DNA from: Trujillonella endophytica
Lineage (GTDB): Bacteria > Actinomycetota > Actinomycetes > Mycobacteriales > Geodermatophilaceae
Assembly (NCBI RefSeq): GCF_900110555.1
Contig: NZ_FOEE01000022.1
Coordinates: 1 to 41,063 of the forward strand
Length of the DNA stretch: 41,063 nucleotides
Direction: 5' to 3'
Positions 29,015 through 37,308 of the stretch are shown piece after piece. The position numbers and the translations under genes were made by a program. The notes beneath the pieces are model-generated. The model searched no databases. It worked only from the letters and a program-made list of their open reading frames with translations, and was not told where the DNA came from. Each line of letters starts with the position of its first letter. Position 1 is the first letter of the stretch.

Positions 29015-31828
29015 TCTCCGCGCGATGCGGGCGGCGAAGACCCCGGCGGCGTGGCCGTTGTCGATGTTGCTGACCACCACGCCGGGCGTGGAGGAGTTGA
29101 GCATGGTGAGCAGCGCGCCGAAGCCGCCGAACGACCCGGGCTGCCCGGTCGACGTCGGGACGGCGACGACCGGCACGTCGGTCGTCGCGGCCACCAGCCC
29201 GGCCAGGGAGGCGTCCAGCCCGGCGACGACGACCAGACAGTCGGCCCCGGCGAGCACCGAGGGGTCGGGCAGGCCGCTGTGCATCCGGCTGCCGCCGAGG
29301 TCGGCGAGCCGGACGACGTCGGTCCCGGCGACGCGGGCGGCGAACGCGGCCTCGGCGGCCACCGTGCCGTCACCGCCACCGGCGGACAGGACGACGACCT
29401 GCCCCTCCGGCTCGGGCAGCGCGCCGACGGCGGCCGACATGGCGGTGGCGTCCACCGTGGTCTGCCCGTCGAACTCCGCGGCCAGCGCCAGCAGGGTCTC
29501 GGCGGGGGCCCGGACGACGACCGCGGGCCGGTCCGGGTGCTCCCCGCGTGCCCGGCGGACCAGGGCGAGCACCTGCTCGGTGCTGCGCCCGGGAGCCCAG
29601 ACGACGTCGGGCTCGGCAGGCCGCGCGGGTGCCGGCGCGGACTCGGTCGGCAGCGGGACGCCGGGGTCCTCGGCTCGAGCCGGGGACAGCGGGACGTCGG
29701 CCGCCGTCGGCTCGAGCAGCAGCGCGGCGAACCCGCCGGCGACGCCTGTCGCCCCGGCCGGTGGCGCGGCAGCGGCAGGGGACACGGCATCGGCCGGCGG
29801 CGCGGCGGCGACCGGCGGCGCGGCAGCGGCGGGCGGCGCCGGGTCCGCGGTCCGCGGGGCGTCCCCGGGCTCCGCGGCGGGACCGGCGGGACCGGCGGGA
29901 CCGGCGGCCCGCTGGGTGACCGCCGGCAGGCTGACCACGCGGTCGCGGCCGCTGCGCTTGGCGTCGTAGAGCACGCCGTCGGCGGCGGCGAAGAGGGTGC
30001 GACGGTCGTCGCCGCGGGTGGCCGAGGCGACGCCCACGCTGATCGTGACGGGCCGGGTGAGCCCCTGCGCCGTCCAGTCGTGCGCGGCGACGGCGCGGCG
30101 GATCCGCTCCAGCGCGCGCTCGGCCTGTTCCGCCGTGGTGTCGGGCAGCAGGACGACGAACTCGTCGCCGGCCCACCGGCAGACCTCGTCGGTGTCGCGG
30201 CAGCCCTCGATGAGCAGGTCGCCCACCACCCGGAGCACGGTGTCGCCGCCGGGGTGGCCGATGGCGTCGTTGATCGACTTGAAGCGGTCGACGTCGACGA
30301 CGGCGAGGGCCGGGGTCGCGCCGGCGGCGATCAGCCCGTCGAGCCGCGCCTCCGCGTAGCGGCGGTTGGGCAGGTGCGTGAGCGGGTCCTCGTAGGCCTG
30401 CCGGCGGAGCTGACCGGCCGCCCGCTCGGTCTCCAGCAGGCTCTTGCGCCGGCCGAACAGCTCCACCCAGCGGGTGCGCCGCTCGTCGACCCGGTCGAGC
30501 TCGTCGGCGAGGTAGGCCTGCAGGTAGGGCAGGGCCCGGCCGGCGTCGTCGAGCTCGGCGTGCAGCGTGCACAGCTCGCGCAACGCGGCCCGCCGCAGCC
30601 GGGGGAGGCCGTGCTCGGTGGCCAGCGCCAGCGCCTTGGCCAGCTGCTCGTCGGCGCCCCCGCCGTCGCCCTGGCGGCGCAGCGCGCGGCCCAGCGCCAG
30701 CAGGGCCGCGGCCAGCAGGGCGCGGTCGCCGGTCGCGCTGGTGATCCGGACGGCGGCGCGCAGCGGGCCCGCGGCGGCGGCGTGCTCCCCGAGGCCGACC
30801 AGCGCCCAGCCGTGCACCACCTGCGCCGCGACCACCGCGTCGGCCGCCTCGGGCGGCAGCAGGGCCAGCGCGTCCTCGGCGAGGCGGCGCGCCTCGGCGA
30901 AGTGCGGCGCCGCGGACTCCGGCACGCCGTCGTCCAGCAGCCCCTCGCCGAGCTCCGCGCACAGCTCGCCCAGCCGGGTCGCGGCGCGGGCGACGAGCAG
31001 GGCGTCGTCGTCGATCGGGGCGGGAGCCGGGCCGGCGGCGGTGGGCTCGGCGACGGCGGCCAGCGCCGTCTCGTGTGCCCGGCGCTGGTAGTCCAGCGCG
31101 AGCGGCATGAGCTCCAGGTCGGCGAGGACCCCGGCCAGCGTGGCCAGCGTGTCGACCAGCAGGGCCGTGGGCGGGAGCGCCGGGTCCAGCAGGCTGGCCG
31201 CCTCGACGGCCTCGTCCATGGCCGCATCGATCCGCCGCGAGAGCAGCTCGATGCGCGCGTGCCGGGCCAGGCCGGCGGCCCGCTGCAGGTCGTCGTCCGT
31301 GGCGTCGAAGGCCGCCTTCGCCGAGCGGACCAGCGCGATCGCCAGCGCGGCGTGCGAGGCCGGCTCGGCCTGTGCGTCGCCCGCGTGCCCGGCCCCGTCG
31401 ACGAGGCCGGCCAGGCCGGCGTGCAGGTCCAGCGGGGGAGCGGCCTCCCCGGCCTGGGGCTCGACGGGATCGCCGACGAGGGTGAAGCCGGCCATCCGCA
31501 GCCGGCGGACGAGCAGCTCGGCCCGCAGCGTGTCGGCCCAGGCGCGGCCGAGGGTCGCCAGCGCGGTGGGGTCGGCGCCGTCGGGCGGGGTCGCGCAGGC
31601 CGCGTAGGGGGAGGCGTCGCACCCGATGTCGGCCAGCAACTCCTCGGCGTCGTCGAGGCGCCAGTCGGAGAGGGCAGCGGTCACCCGGTGGTGCAGGGCT
31701 CCCGGAGGCACGAGCGCACTGTGCACGCCGCCGTCCTCGCTGTCACGCACCGCTCCGGAGGCGCGCCGGGTCGGGGACGGACCGTCGTCCGTTTCGTCAC
31801 AGGAGTCCCAACGTGGCGAGACGGTCAC
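29003..31828 (-). CDS. TPR-like + GGDEF diguanylate cyclase fused to a LarB-like domain (941 aa)
   Basis: Three parts lie in one frame. Residues 30-460 are Ala/Leu-rich helical repeats (TPR-like sensor). Residues about 470-630 are a GGDEF domain with AGDEF at 553-557 and an inhibitory I-site R544-DT-D547 five residues before it, so c-di-GMP synthesis and product inhibition look possible. After a 110-residue Ala/Pro linker, residues 738-941 match LarB/PurE-like proteins (DVVWAPGRSTEQV, VVVVAGLDASLAGLV-type block, VPVVAVPTSTGQPG, LLTMLNSS, NIDNGHAAG). LarB makes the biscarboxylated precursor of the nickel-pincer cofactor, but its usual NSCA cysteine is Ser913 here. GTG 31828 overlaps the upstream stop (GTGA); GTG 31726, with GAGGA 7 nt upstream, is an alternative. 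Confidence 0.85.
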   Translation of the reverse strand: MTVSPRWDSCDETDDGPSPTRRASGAVRDSEDGGVHSALVPPGALHHRVTAALSDWRLDDAEELLADIGCDASPYAACATPPDGADPTALATLGRAWADTLRAELLVRRLRMAGFTLVGDPVEPQAGEAAPPLDLHAGLAGLVDGAGHAGDAQAEPASHAALAIALVRSAKAAFDATDDDLQRAAGLARHARIELLSRRIDAAMDEAVEAASLLDPALPPTALLVDTLATLAGVLADLELMPLALDYQRRAHETALAAVAEPTAAGPAPAPIDDDALLVARAATRLGELCAELGEGLLDDGVPESAAPHFAEARRLAEDALALLPPEAADAVVAAQVVHGWALVGLGEHAAAAGPLRAAVRITSATGDRALLAAALLALGRALRRQGDGGGADEQLAKALALATEHGLPRLRRAALRELCTLHAELDDAGRALPYLQAYLADELDRVDERRTRWVELFGRRKSLLETERAAGQLRRQAYEDPLTHLPNRRYAEARLDGLIAAGATPALAVVDVDRFKSINDAIGHPGGDTVLRVVGDLLIEGCRDTDEVCRWAGDEFVVLLPDTTAEQAERALERIRRAVAAHDWTAQGLTRPVTISVGVASATRGDDRRTLFAAADGVLYDAKRSGRDRVVSLPAVTQRAAGPAGPAGPAAEPGDAPRTADPAPPAAAAPPVAAAPPADAVSPAAAAPPAGATGVAGGFAALLLEPTAADVPLSPARAEDPGVPLPTESAPAPARPAEPDVVWAPGRSTEQVLALVRRARGEHPDRPAVVVRAPAETLLALAAEFDGQTTVDATAMSAAVGALPEPEGQVVVLSAGGGDGTVAAEAAFAARVAGTDVVRLADLGGSRMHSGLPDPSVLAGADCLVVVAGLDASLAGLVAATTDVPVVAVPTSTGQPGSFGGFGALLTMLNSSTPGVVVSNIDNGHAAGVFAARIARRSRR
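29876..29907 (-). repeat. 9-bp minisatellite in the GGDEF-LarB linker
   Basis: GGCGGGACC is repeated 3.6 times in the plus strand and encodes (GPA)n at the start of the Ala/Pro linker. The adjoining 29760-29840 is also made of near-repeats of GCGGC units. Length variation among strains is expected and would only change the linker, because the unit is in frame. Confidence 0.7.
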
Positions 31829-33504
31829 TCGCTGTCCCCGCCGGTGGTGCCCGGCGCGCGCACCCGGTTGCGCCCGCCCCGCTTGGCGCTGAACAGGTGG
31901 AGGTCGGCGGTGTCGAACAGCGACCGCCACCCCGCCGGCACGGTCTGCTCGGCGTCGCGGGGCGGCGCGGTGGCCACGCCGATGCTGACGGTGACCGGCT
32001 CGGGCAGCTGGAGCTCGCCCCAGTCGGCGGCGGCCACGGCGGCCCGCAACCGCTCCATCGCCAGCAGCGCCTGGCTCGCGGTGGCCTCGGGCAGCACCAC
32101 GAGGAACTCGTCGCCGGCCCAGCGGTACACCTCGTCGCCGGTGCGGCAGTGCTCCCGCAGGAGGTCCGCCACCCGGCGGAGCACCTCGTCGCCGCGCGAG
32201 TGGGAGGTGTCGTCGTTGACGGCCTTGAACCGGTCGACGTCGACGACCGCGAGCGACAGCGGCGCGTCGCCCAGCGGCATGCTGCCCAGCCGGCGTTCGG
32301 CGCTGCGCCGGTTGCCGAGGCCGGTGAGCGGGTCCTCGAGGGCGTAGGTGCGCAGCACGGCGGCCTGCCGCTCGGCCTCGCGCAGTCGGCTGCGGCGCAC
32401 GAACATCTCCGCCCACAGCTCGCGGCTGCGCGCGTGCGCCCGGCCGGCCTCGCCGCGGTAGGCCTCGAGCCAGTGCAGGGCCTCGGCGGGCCGGCCCTGG
32501 GCGGCGGTGGCCTGGCCGAGCTCGAGCAGGCACTGGCGGTAGCGGCGCCGGTCGCCCGCGGCGGCGAAGGCCCCGGCCGCGTCGACCAGCAGGTCGGTGG
32601 CCTCCTCGGCGTGCCCGCCGCCGGCCCGGTCGGCGGAGAGGCGGGCGAGCAGCCTCGCCAGCACGAGGTCGGTGTAGCCCCGCAGCCAGATGCCGCCGTC
32701 CCGGTGCACCCGGCGGTGCGCCCGGCGGAGGGGGCCCAGCGCCCCGTCCCGGTCCCCGGCGCAGGCCATCGCCCACGCCTGGACGACGTCGAGCAGGTCG
32801 CCGTCGGCGGGCTCCGGCTCCCGGTCGAGCGAGCGGGCCTCGGTGGCGCAGGCGAGCGCGACGGCGGCAAGCTCGCCGGCGCGCCGGTCCTGTCCCCGCC
32901 GGCGCTGGGTCTGGGCGAGCTCCACGTGCTGCTGCGCGCACAGCAGCAGCAGCTGCCACCGGTCGGCGAGGTCCGGCAGGTCGGCGGCGATGCGTGACCC
33001 CTGCAGGGCCTGCGCCACCGCCAGTTCCTCGAGGTCGAGGGCGCCGAGGGTCAGCGACAGCCACAGGTGCGCCTGGTGGTGGGCCCGGCCCGGCCCGGGG
33101 CCGCCGGTGCCCCCGGAGGCACCCCCCGACGCCTCGGCCAGCAGGCTGGCGTCGACGGCCAGCAGCATCGCGGCGTCCACGTGGTCGGCGGTCGCCTCCA
33201 CGTGGGCGAGGTAGGCGAGCGTGAGGGCGGTCAGCGCCGTGGGCGGACAGCCGCCGAGTGCCGTCCGCGCGGCCCCGACGGCGGCCGTGGCGGAGTCGAT
33301 GTCGGCGTCGATCAGCGCGCGGCGGGCGTCGAACGCGTGCCGCCAGGCGACCCACGCGGGGTCGGTCGGGGCGGCGAAGAGCTCCGCGGTGTCGTCGTGC
33401 TCGCGGGCGAACGCCGGGGGGTCGACGCGGTCGCTGGCCGCGAGAAGACGCCAGAGAGCAGCATCCAGATCACGCTCCGTGACGCGGATGGTGCCGGGGG
33501 TCAC
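31825..33504 (-). CDS. TPR-like sensor + GGDEF diguanylate cyclase (559 aa)
   Basis: The N-terminal 370 residues are helical repeats without a membrane segment, followed by a linker helix (ELWAEMFVRRSRLREAERQA) and a GGDEF domain: LEDPLTGLGNRRSAERRL, VVDVDRFKAVND, an RTGD I-site and AGDEF at 463-467. It would make c-di-GMP from two GTP in the cytoplasm. It is a paralogue of the next gene (same TPR-linker-GGDEF order) and its TGA overlaps that gene's GTG, so the pair is co-translated. GTG at 33504 has GGAGGG 4 nt upstream. The input signal of the helical domain is unknown. Confidence 0.88.
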   Translation of the reverse strand: MTPGTIRVTERDLDAALWRLLAASDRVDPPAFAREHDDTAELFAAPTDPAWVAWRHAFDARRALIDADIDSATAAVGAARTALGGCPPTALTALTLAYLAHVEATADHVDAAMLLAVDASLLAEASGGASGGTGGPGPGRAHHQAHLWLSLTLGALDLEELAVAQALQGSRIAADLPDLADRWQLLLLCAQQHVELAQTQRRRGQDRRAGELAAVALACATEARSLDREPEPADGDLLDVVQAWAMACAGDRDGALGPLRRAHRRVHRDGGIWLRGYTDLVLARLLARLSADRAGGGHAEEATDLLVDAAGAFAAAGDRRRYRQCLLELGQATAAQGRPAEALHWLEAYRGEAGRAHARSRELWAEMFVRRSRLREAERQAAVLRTYALEDPLTGLGNRRSAERRLGSMPLGDAPLSLAVVDVDRFKAVNDDTSHSRGDEVLRRVADLLREHCRTGDEVYRWAGDEFLVVLPEATASQALLAMERLRAAVAAADWGELQLPEPVTVSIGVATAPPRDAEQTVPAGWRSLFDTADLHLFSAKRGGRNRVRAPGTTGGDSE

Positions 33505-33562
33505 GCAACCCTCCACTCGGCTTCGGCGGGCCGGCTGCTGCCGGCGGCGAGGCGGTTCCCCC

Positions 33563-33585
33563 GGGGTGCACGCTCCGTGCACCCC
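33563..33585. promoter_or_regulatory. Perfect dyad between the GGDEF operon and pheA
   Basis: GGGGTGCACG-CTC-CGTGCACCCC has perfect 10-bp arms and a 3-nt centre. It lies 8 bp upstream of the pheA -10, covering the -35 region, and 59 bp upstream of the GGDEF start. It could be a repressor operator for both directions. Confidence 0.6.
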
Positions 33586-33593
33586 GCCCGCAC

Positions 33594-33599
33594 TACCCT
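33594..33599 (+). promoter_or_regulatory. pheA leaderless -10 element
   Basis: TACCCT matches TAnnnT and is followed by 6 nt (CGTCGG) and the pheA ATG at 33606. No Shine-Dalgarno sequence is present, so the mRNA should start at or next to the ATG. Confidence 0.55.
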
Positions 33600-33605
33600 C
33601 GTCGG

Positions 33606-34580
33606 ATGCCCGCGTCGCCGCTCGACTCCGTACCTCCTGGTACGCAGCCCACCAGCACGTCTCCGACGACGTTCGCCTACCTGGGCCCCGAGGGTACCTT
33701 CGCCGAGGCGGCACTGAGCAGGGCAGTCGGGGATGCCGCCCCGCGCTCCCCGCGGCCGACCGTGGCCGCCGCGCTCGCCGCCGTCCGGGCCGGCGAGGTC
33801 GACGCGGCGCTGGTGCCCTTCGAGAACAGCATCGAGGGATCGGTGCCCGCCACGATGGACGGGCTGGCCGACGGCGATCCGTTGCTGATCGCCCGCGAGG
33901 TCTTCCTGGAGCCCAGCTTCGTGCTGGCCGCCCGGCCCGGGACGACGCTGGCCGGCGTCCGGTCCGTGGCCAGCCACCCGCACGCGCTGGCCCAGACCGC
34001 CCGCTGGCTGGCGGCCACCCTGCCCACCCTCGCGCCGCAGACGGAGACCTCCACGGCCGGCGCGGCGGAGGCGGTCGCGGCGGGCCGCTACGACGCCGCC
34101 GTCTGCGCCCCCATCGCCGCGCAGCGCTACGGGCTCACCGCGCTCGCCGAGGACATCGCCGACCACCGCGGCGCGGTCACCCGGTTCGTGCTGGTCGCGC
34201 CGCCCGGCCCGCTGCCGGAGCCGACGGGCAACGACAAGACCTCGCTGGTGGCGGTCGTGGCGGACCGCACCGGCGCGCTGCTGGAGGTCCTCCGCGAGTT
34301 CGCGGCGCGCGGGATCAGCCTGACCCGGATCGAGTCCCGCCCCACCCGCGAGCGGCGCTGGGTCTACTCCTTCTCCCTCGACTGCGAGGGGCACGTCGCC
34401 GACGCCCGGGTCGGGGAGGCGCTGGCCGCGCTGCACCGGGTCTGCGACGACGTCCGCTTCCTCGGTTCCTATCCGCGCGCCGACGACCGGGAGAACCGGC
34501 CGGTGGCCGGGGAGGCCACCGACGCCGCGTTCACCGACGCCGACGAGTGGCTGTCGCGGGTCCGCGCCGGGCGGCTGTAG
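33606..34580 (+). CDS. pheA: Prephenate dehydratase
   Basis: A 324-residue monofunctional enzyme converting prephenate to phenylpyruvate in phenylalanine synthesis. The catalytic half runs from FAYLGPEGTFAEAAL through VPFENSIEGSV to T192-R193-F194 (the essential TRF motif). It is followed by an ACT regulatory domain with GALLEVL (223-229) and ESRP (243-246), the phenylalanine-binding signature, so feedback control is expected. A 20-residue Ser/Thr/Pro tail precedes the fold, and a 35-residue acidic tail follows the ACT domain. It is convergent with the MMPL gene, 9 bp apart. Proximity to serS is common in this group of actinobacteria (from memory). Confidence 0.95.
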   Translation: MPASPLDSVPPGTQPTSTSPTTFAYLGPEGTFAEAALSRAVGDAAPRSPRPTVAAALAAVRAGEVDAALVPFENSIEGSVPATMDGLADGDPLLIAREVFLEPSFVLAARPGTTLAGVRSVASHPHALAQTARWLAATLPTLAPQTETSTAGAAEAVAAGRYDAAVCAPIAAQRYGLTALAEDIADHRGAVTRFVLVAPPGPLPEPTGNDKTSLVAVVADRTGALLEVLREFAARGISLTRIESRPTRERRWVYSFSLDCEGHVADARVGEALAALHRVCDDVRFLGSYPRADDRENRPVAGEATDAAFTDADEWLSRVRAGRL

Positions 34581-34589
34581 CGGCGCGGC

Positions 34590-36719
34590 TCAGACGCGTT
34601 CGATCTCGCGTTCGGGCTCGGTGACGGGCTCGACCGGGCCGCGGGCCAGCCGGCCGGGCCACCAGATCCGGTCGCCGATCAGCCGGACCGCGGCGGGCAC
34701 CAGCAGGGTGCGGACGACGAACGTGTCCAGCAGGACGCCGAAGCCGACCAGGAAGCCGAGCTGGATGAGGATCACCAGCGGCAGCACGGTGAGCGCGCCG
34801 AAGGTGGCGGCCAACACCAGCCCCGCGCTCGTGATCACCCCGCCGGTGACGGCCAGGGCCCGCAGCACGCCCTCCCTCGTCCCGTGCCGGAGCGACTCCT
34901 CCCGGGCCCGGGTCATGAGGAAGATGTTGTAGTCGATCCCCAGTGCCACCAGGAACACGAACCCGATGAGCAGCACCTGCGGATCGCTGCTGGGGAAGCC
35001 GAACAGCGGATCGAAGACCAGCGCCGCGACGCCGACCGTGGCCAGCACGCTCAGGGCCACCGTCGCGACGAGCAGCACCGGCGCGACGAGCGCGCGCAGC
35101 AGCAGCGCCAGCACGACGGTGATGACCAGCAGCACCAGCGGCACGATCACCGCCAGGTCCCGCGAGGCGGTGTCCTGGGTGTCGAGGTCCTGCGCGGTCG
35201 GGCCGCCGACCAGCGCCTCGCCGTCCACCCCGCTGACGGCGGTCCGGAGGTCGGCCACGGTCTCCTGCGCGCGGGTGCTGTCCGGGGCGTCGTCCAGGGT
35301 GGCGTCGAGCCGGACCAGGCCGTCGACCTCCACCGGCGCGGCCTGCGGATCCGGCGGGCCCCCGGAGCCGGTGAACGGCTCGACGCCCGCGACGCCGTCC
35401 ACCCCGGCCGCGGCCTCGGCGACGGCCTCCCAGCCGTCGGCCGGGGTGACGATGGTCGCCGGGGTGGCCGAGCCCGCGTCGTAGTGCCGGGCCAGCGCGA
35501 CCTGGCCCTCGCCGGACGGCGACCCGCCGCGCACCGCCTCCGACAGCGGGATGCCCTCGGCGTCGAAGGTGGGCACGAACGCGGCGAGGACGACGAGCAG
35601 GCCGAGGCTGCCCAGCAGGGCCCGTCCCGGGCGGCGGCCGACGAGGCCGGCGATCCGCTCCCAGCCGCGGCCGTGCGGGTGCTCGCTGCCGTACGCCGGC
35701 CGGAACGGCCAGAACGCCGCCCGGCCCAGCAGCACCAGCACCGCCGGCAGGAAGGTCAGCGCGGCGACCATGGCCAGGGTGATGCCGACCGCCGAGATCG
35801 GCCCGAGGCCCCGGTTGCTGCCCAGGTCGGAGAAGAGCAGGCAGAGGACGCCGAGCACGACGGTCGCGGCCGAGGCGGCGATCGGCTCCCACGACTGCCC
35901 CAGCGCCACCTTCATCGCGGCCGCCGGCGACTGCTCCCGGCGCAGTTCCTCGCGGTAGCGGGCCACCAGCAGCAGGCCGTAGTCGGTGGCCGCGCCGACG
36001 ACCAGGATCGAGGCTATGCCCTGGCTCTGCCCGTTCACCTCGATCCACCCCTGGTTCGCCAGCAGGTAGGCGACCGCGAGCGCGGCCACCAGCGCCAGCC
36101 CGGCGGTGAGGATGACCAGCAGCGGCAGGAGCGGGCTGCGGTAGACGACGAGCAGGATCACCAGGACGACGCCGAACGCGGCGAGCAGCAGCAGGCCGTC
36201 GATGCCGGAGAAGCCCGCGGCGAAGTCGTTGAACAGTGCCCCGGGGCCGGTGACGTACTCCGTCGTCCCGTCGATCGCGGGCAGCGCGCGCAGGTCGTCG
36301 ATGACGTCGGCGAGGGCGTCACCGAGATCCGGGCTGAACGGCAGCACGGCCTGGGCCGCCTCGCCGTCGTCGGACGGGATGACCGGCGAGGCCTCGCCGT
36401 TCAGGGCGCCCGCGCCGTCCGCGATCGCGACGGCGTCGGCGACCCGGCCCTCGATCTCGGCGAGGGCGGCCGCGTCGAGCGGCCCCTCCTCGCTCTCCCA
36501 CAGCAGGATCACCGGCAGCGAACGCTCGGTGTCGAACTCGCGGAGGAGCTCGGAGACCCGGGTGGACTCCGCGCTGTCGGGCAGGAAGGCCGCGGAGTCG
36601 TTGGTCTGGACGTCGCCGAGCTTCCCGCTGAACGAGCCCAGCGGCGCGGAGAGCGCGAGCCAGGCGAGGACCACGAGGGCCGGCAGCAGCCAGCGGGCGA
36701 CGGAGGTCCTGCGCGGCAT
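34590..36719 (-). CDS. MMPL-family RND transporter
   Basis: A 709-residue inner-membrane exporter with the MmpL layout: TM1 (WLLPALVVLAWLALSAPLG), a periplasmic domain, TM2-6, TM7, a second periplasmic domain and TM8-12. The proton-relay segments GAATDYGLLLVARYREE in TM4 and LGIDYNIFLMTRAREE in TM10 carry the expected Asp-Tyr pairs. The compact size matches MMPL proteins regulated by MarR repressors. ATG 36719 has GAGGG 8 nt upstream, a TATCGT -10 (36742-36737), and is divergent from marR with a shared dyad. Cargo may be lipids, drugs or toxic acids; this cannot be decided from sequence. Confidence 0.92.
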   Translation of the reverse strand: MPRRTSVARWLLPALVVLAWLALSAPLGSFSGKLGDVQTNDSAAFLPDSAESTRVSELLREFDTERSLPVILLWESEEGPLDAAALAEIEGRVADAVAIADGAGALNGEASPVIPSDDGEAAQAVLPFSPDLGDALADVIDDLRALPAIDGTTEYVTGPGALFNDFAAGFSGIDGLLLLAAFGVVLVILLVVYRSPLLPLLVILTAGLALVAALAVAYLLANQGWIEVNGQSQGIASILVVGAATDYGLLLVARYREELRREQSPAAAMKVALGQSWEPIAASAATVVLGVLCLLFSDLGSNRGLGPISAVGITLAMVAALTFLPAVLVLLGRAAFWPFRPAYGSEHPHGRGWERIAGLVGRRPGRALLGSLGLLVVLAAFVPTFDAEGIPLSEAVRGGSPSGEGQVALARHYDAGSATPATIVTPADGWEAVAEAAAGVDGVAGVEPFTGSGGPPDPQAAPVEVDGLVRLDATLDDAPDSTRAQETVADLRTAVSGVDGEALVGGPTAQDLDTQDTASRDLAVIVPLVLLVITVVLALLLRALVAPVLLVATVALSVLATVGVAALVFDPLFGFPSSDPQVLLIGFVFLVALGIDYNIFLMTRAREESLRHGTREGVLRALAVTGGVITSAGLVLAATFGALTVLPLVILIQLGFLVGFGVLLDTFVVRTLLVPAAVRLIGDRIWWPGRLARGPVEPVTEPEREIERV

Positions 36720-36744
36720 GACGATTTCCCTCGAACGACGATAT

Positions 36745-36759
36745 TCTCGACCTTCGAGA
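36745..36759. promoter_or_regulatory. MarR-type operator between MMPL and marR genes
   Basis: TCTCGA-CCT-TCGAGA is a perfect dyad with 6-bp arms. It overlaps the spacer of the MMPL promoter (-10 TATCGT at 36742-36737 on the minus strand) and lies just ahead of a marR -10 candidate, TTAGGT (36762-36767). This fits autorepression and repression of the pump. Confidence 0.6.
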
Positions 36760-36800
36760 GATTAGGTCGGTTCGGATGCAGCGGCAAAGCGGGAGGCGGG

Positions 36801-37289
36801 ATGGACGACCCGACTGAGGCGCGCCGCGAGGTCGCGCTGATGCTGCGCCGGCTGAACGTGGAGCTGGACGCCGTCAGCCAGCGGTTCGCGCTCACCCACG
36901 GGTTGAACCGCACCGATGTCCGGGCGCTGGTGGCGATCATGGACGCCGCCCGCCGCGGGGAGGCCCTGTCCGCCGGGGCGCTCGGTTCGGCGGTCGAGCT
37001 GCGGTCGGCGTCGGTGACGGCGCTGGTGGACCGGCTGGAGCGGGTGGGCCACGTGCGCCGGGTCCGCGATCCGGAGGACCGCCGGCGGGTGACGCTGGAG
37101 ATGTCGCAGCAGGCCATGGCGGCCGGCGCGGACCACTTCGGCGGGCTGGCGCGGGACATGATCGCCGCGCTGGCCGGCTACACGGACGCGGAGATCGCCG
37201 TCGTCGCGCGCTTCCTGGGGGAGATGACCGAGGTGGTGGCCCGGCACGCGCGGGTCGAGGCTGAGGAGCAGGACCCGGCTCAGGGGTAG
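36801..37289 (+). CDS. MarR-family transcriptional repressor
   Basis: A 162-residue winged-helix regulator: dimerisation helices at both ends, DNA-recognition part LSAGALGSAVELRSASVTALVDRLERVGHV and the wing RVRDPEDRRRVTLEMS with the DxRR motif. The ATG at 36801 has GGGAGG 4 nt upstream. It is divergent from the MMPL pump and is expected to repress it until a phenolic or similar ligand binds. The last codons lie in a small duplication (37265-37308) that also spans the stop of the facing gene. Confidence 0.92.
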   Translation: MDDPTEARREVALMLRRLNVELDAVSQRFALTHGLNRTDVRALVAIMDAARRGEALSAGALGSAVELRSASVTALVDRLERVGHVRRVRDPEDRRRVTLEMSQQAMAAGADHFGGLARDMIAALAGYTDAEIAVVARFLGEMTEVVARHARVEAEEQDPAQG

Positions 37290-37308
37290 GGAGCAGGACC
37301 CGGCTCAG
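37265..37308. repeat. 25-bp-period duplication across two convergent stop codons
   Basis: GGAGCAGGACCCGGCTCAG occurs at 37265-37283 and 37290-37308. The first copy encodes the MarR C-terminus (EEQDPAQ) and the second carries the stop of the GroES-like gene (TCA at 37305-37307). Either gene end may have been changed by the duplication. Confidence 0.6.

Noticed and set aside
27814-29073. Rightward 419-residue frame starting at TTG 27814
   Set aside because: Translation is Arg/Gly/Ala-rich without hydrophobic helices; it is a +1 shadow of the MFS gene.
29003-29620. LarB-like domain as a separate gene
   Set aside because: There is no start codon with a ribosome-binding site near residue 738, and the frame continues through an in-frame Pro/Ala linker, so a fusion is more likely.
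29003-33355. A 1450-codon frame as one giant GGDEF protein
   Set aside because: The part before 31828 is a shadow of the upstream GGDEF gene, which has its own good reading frame.
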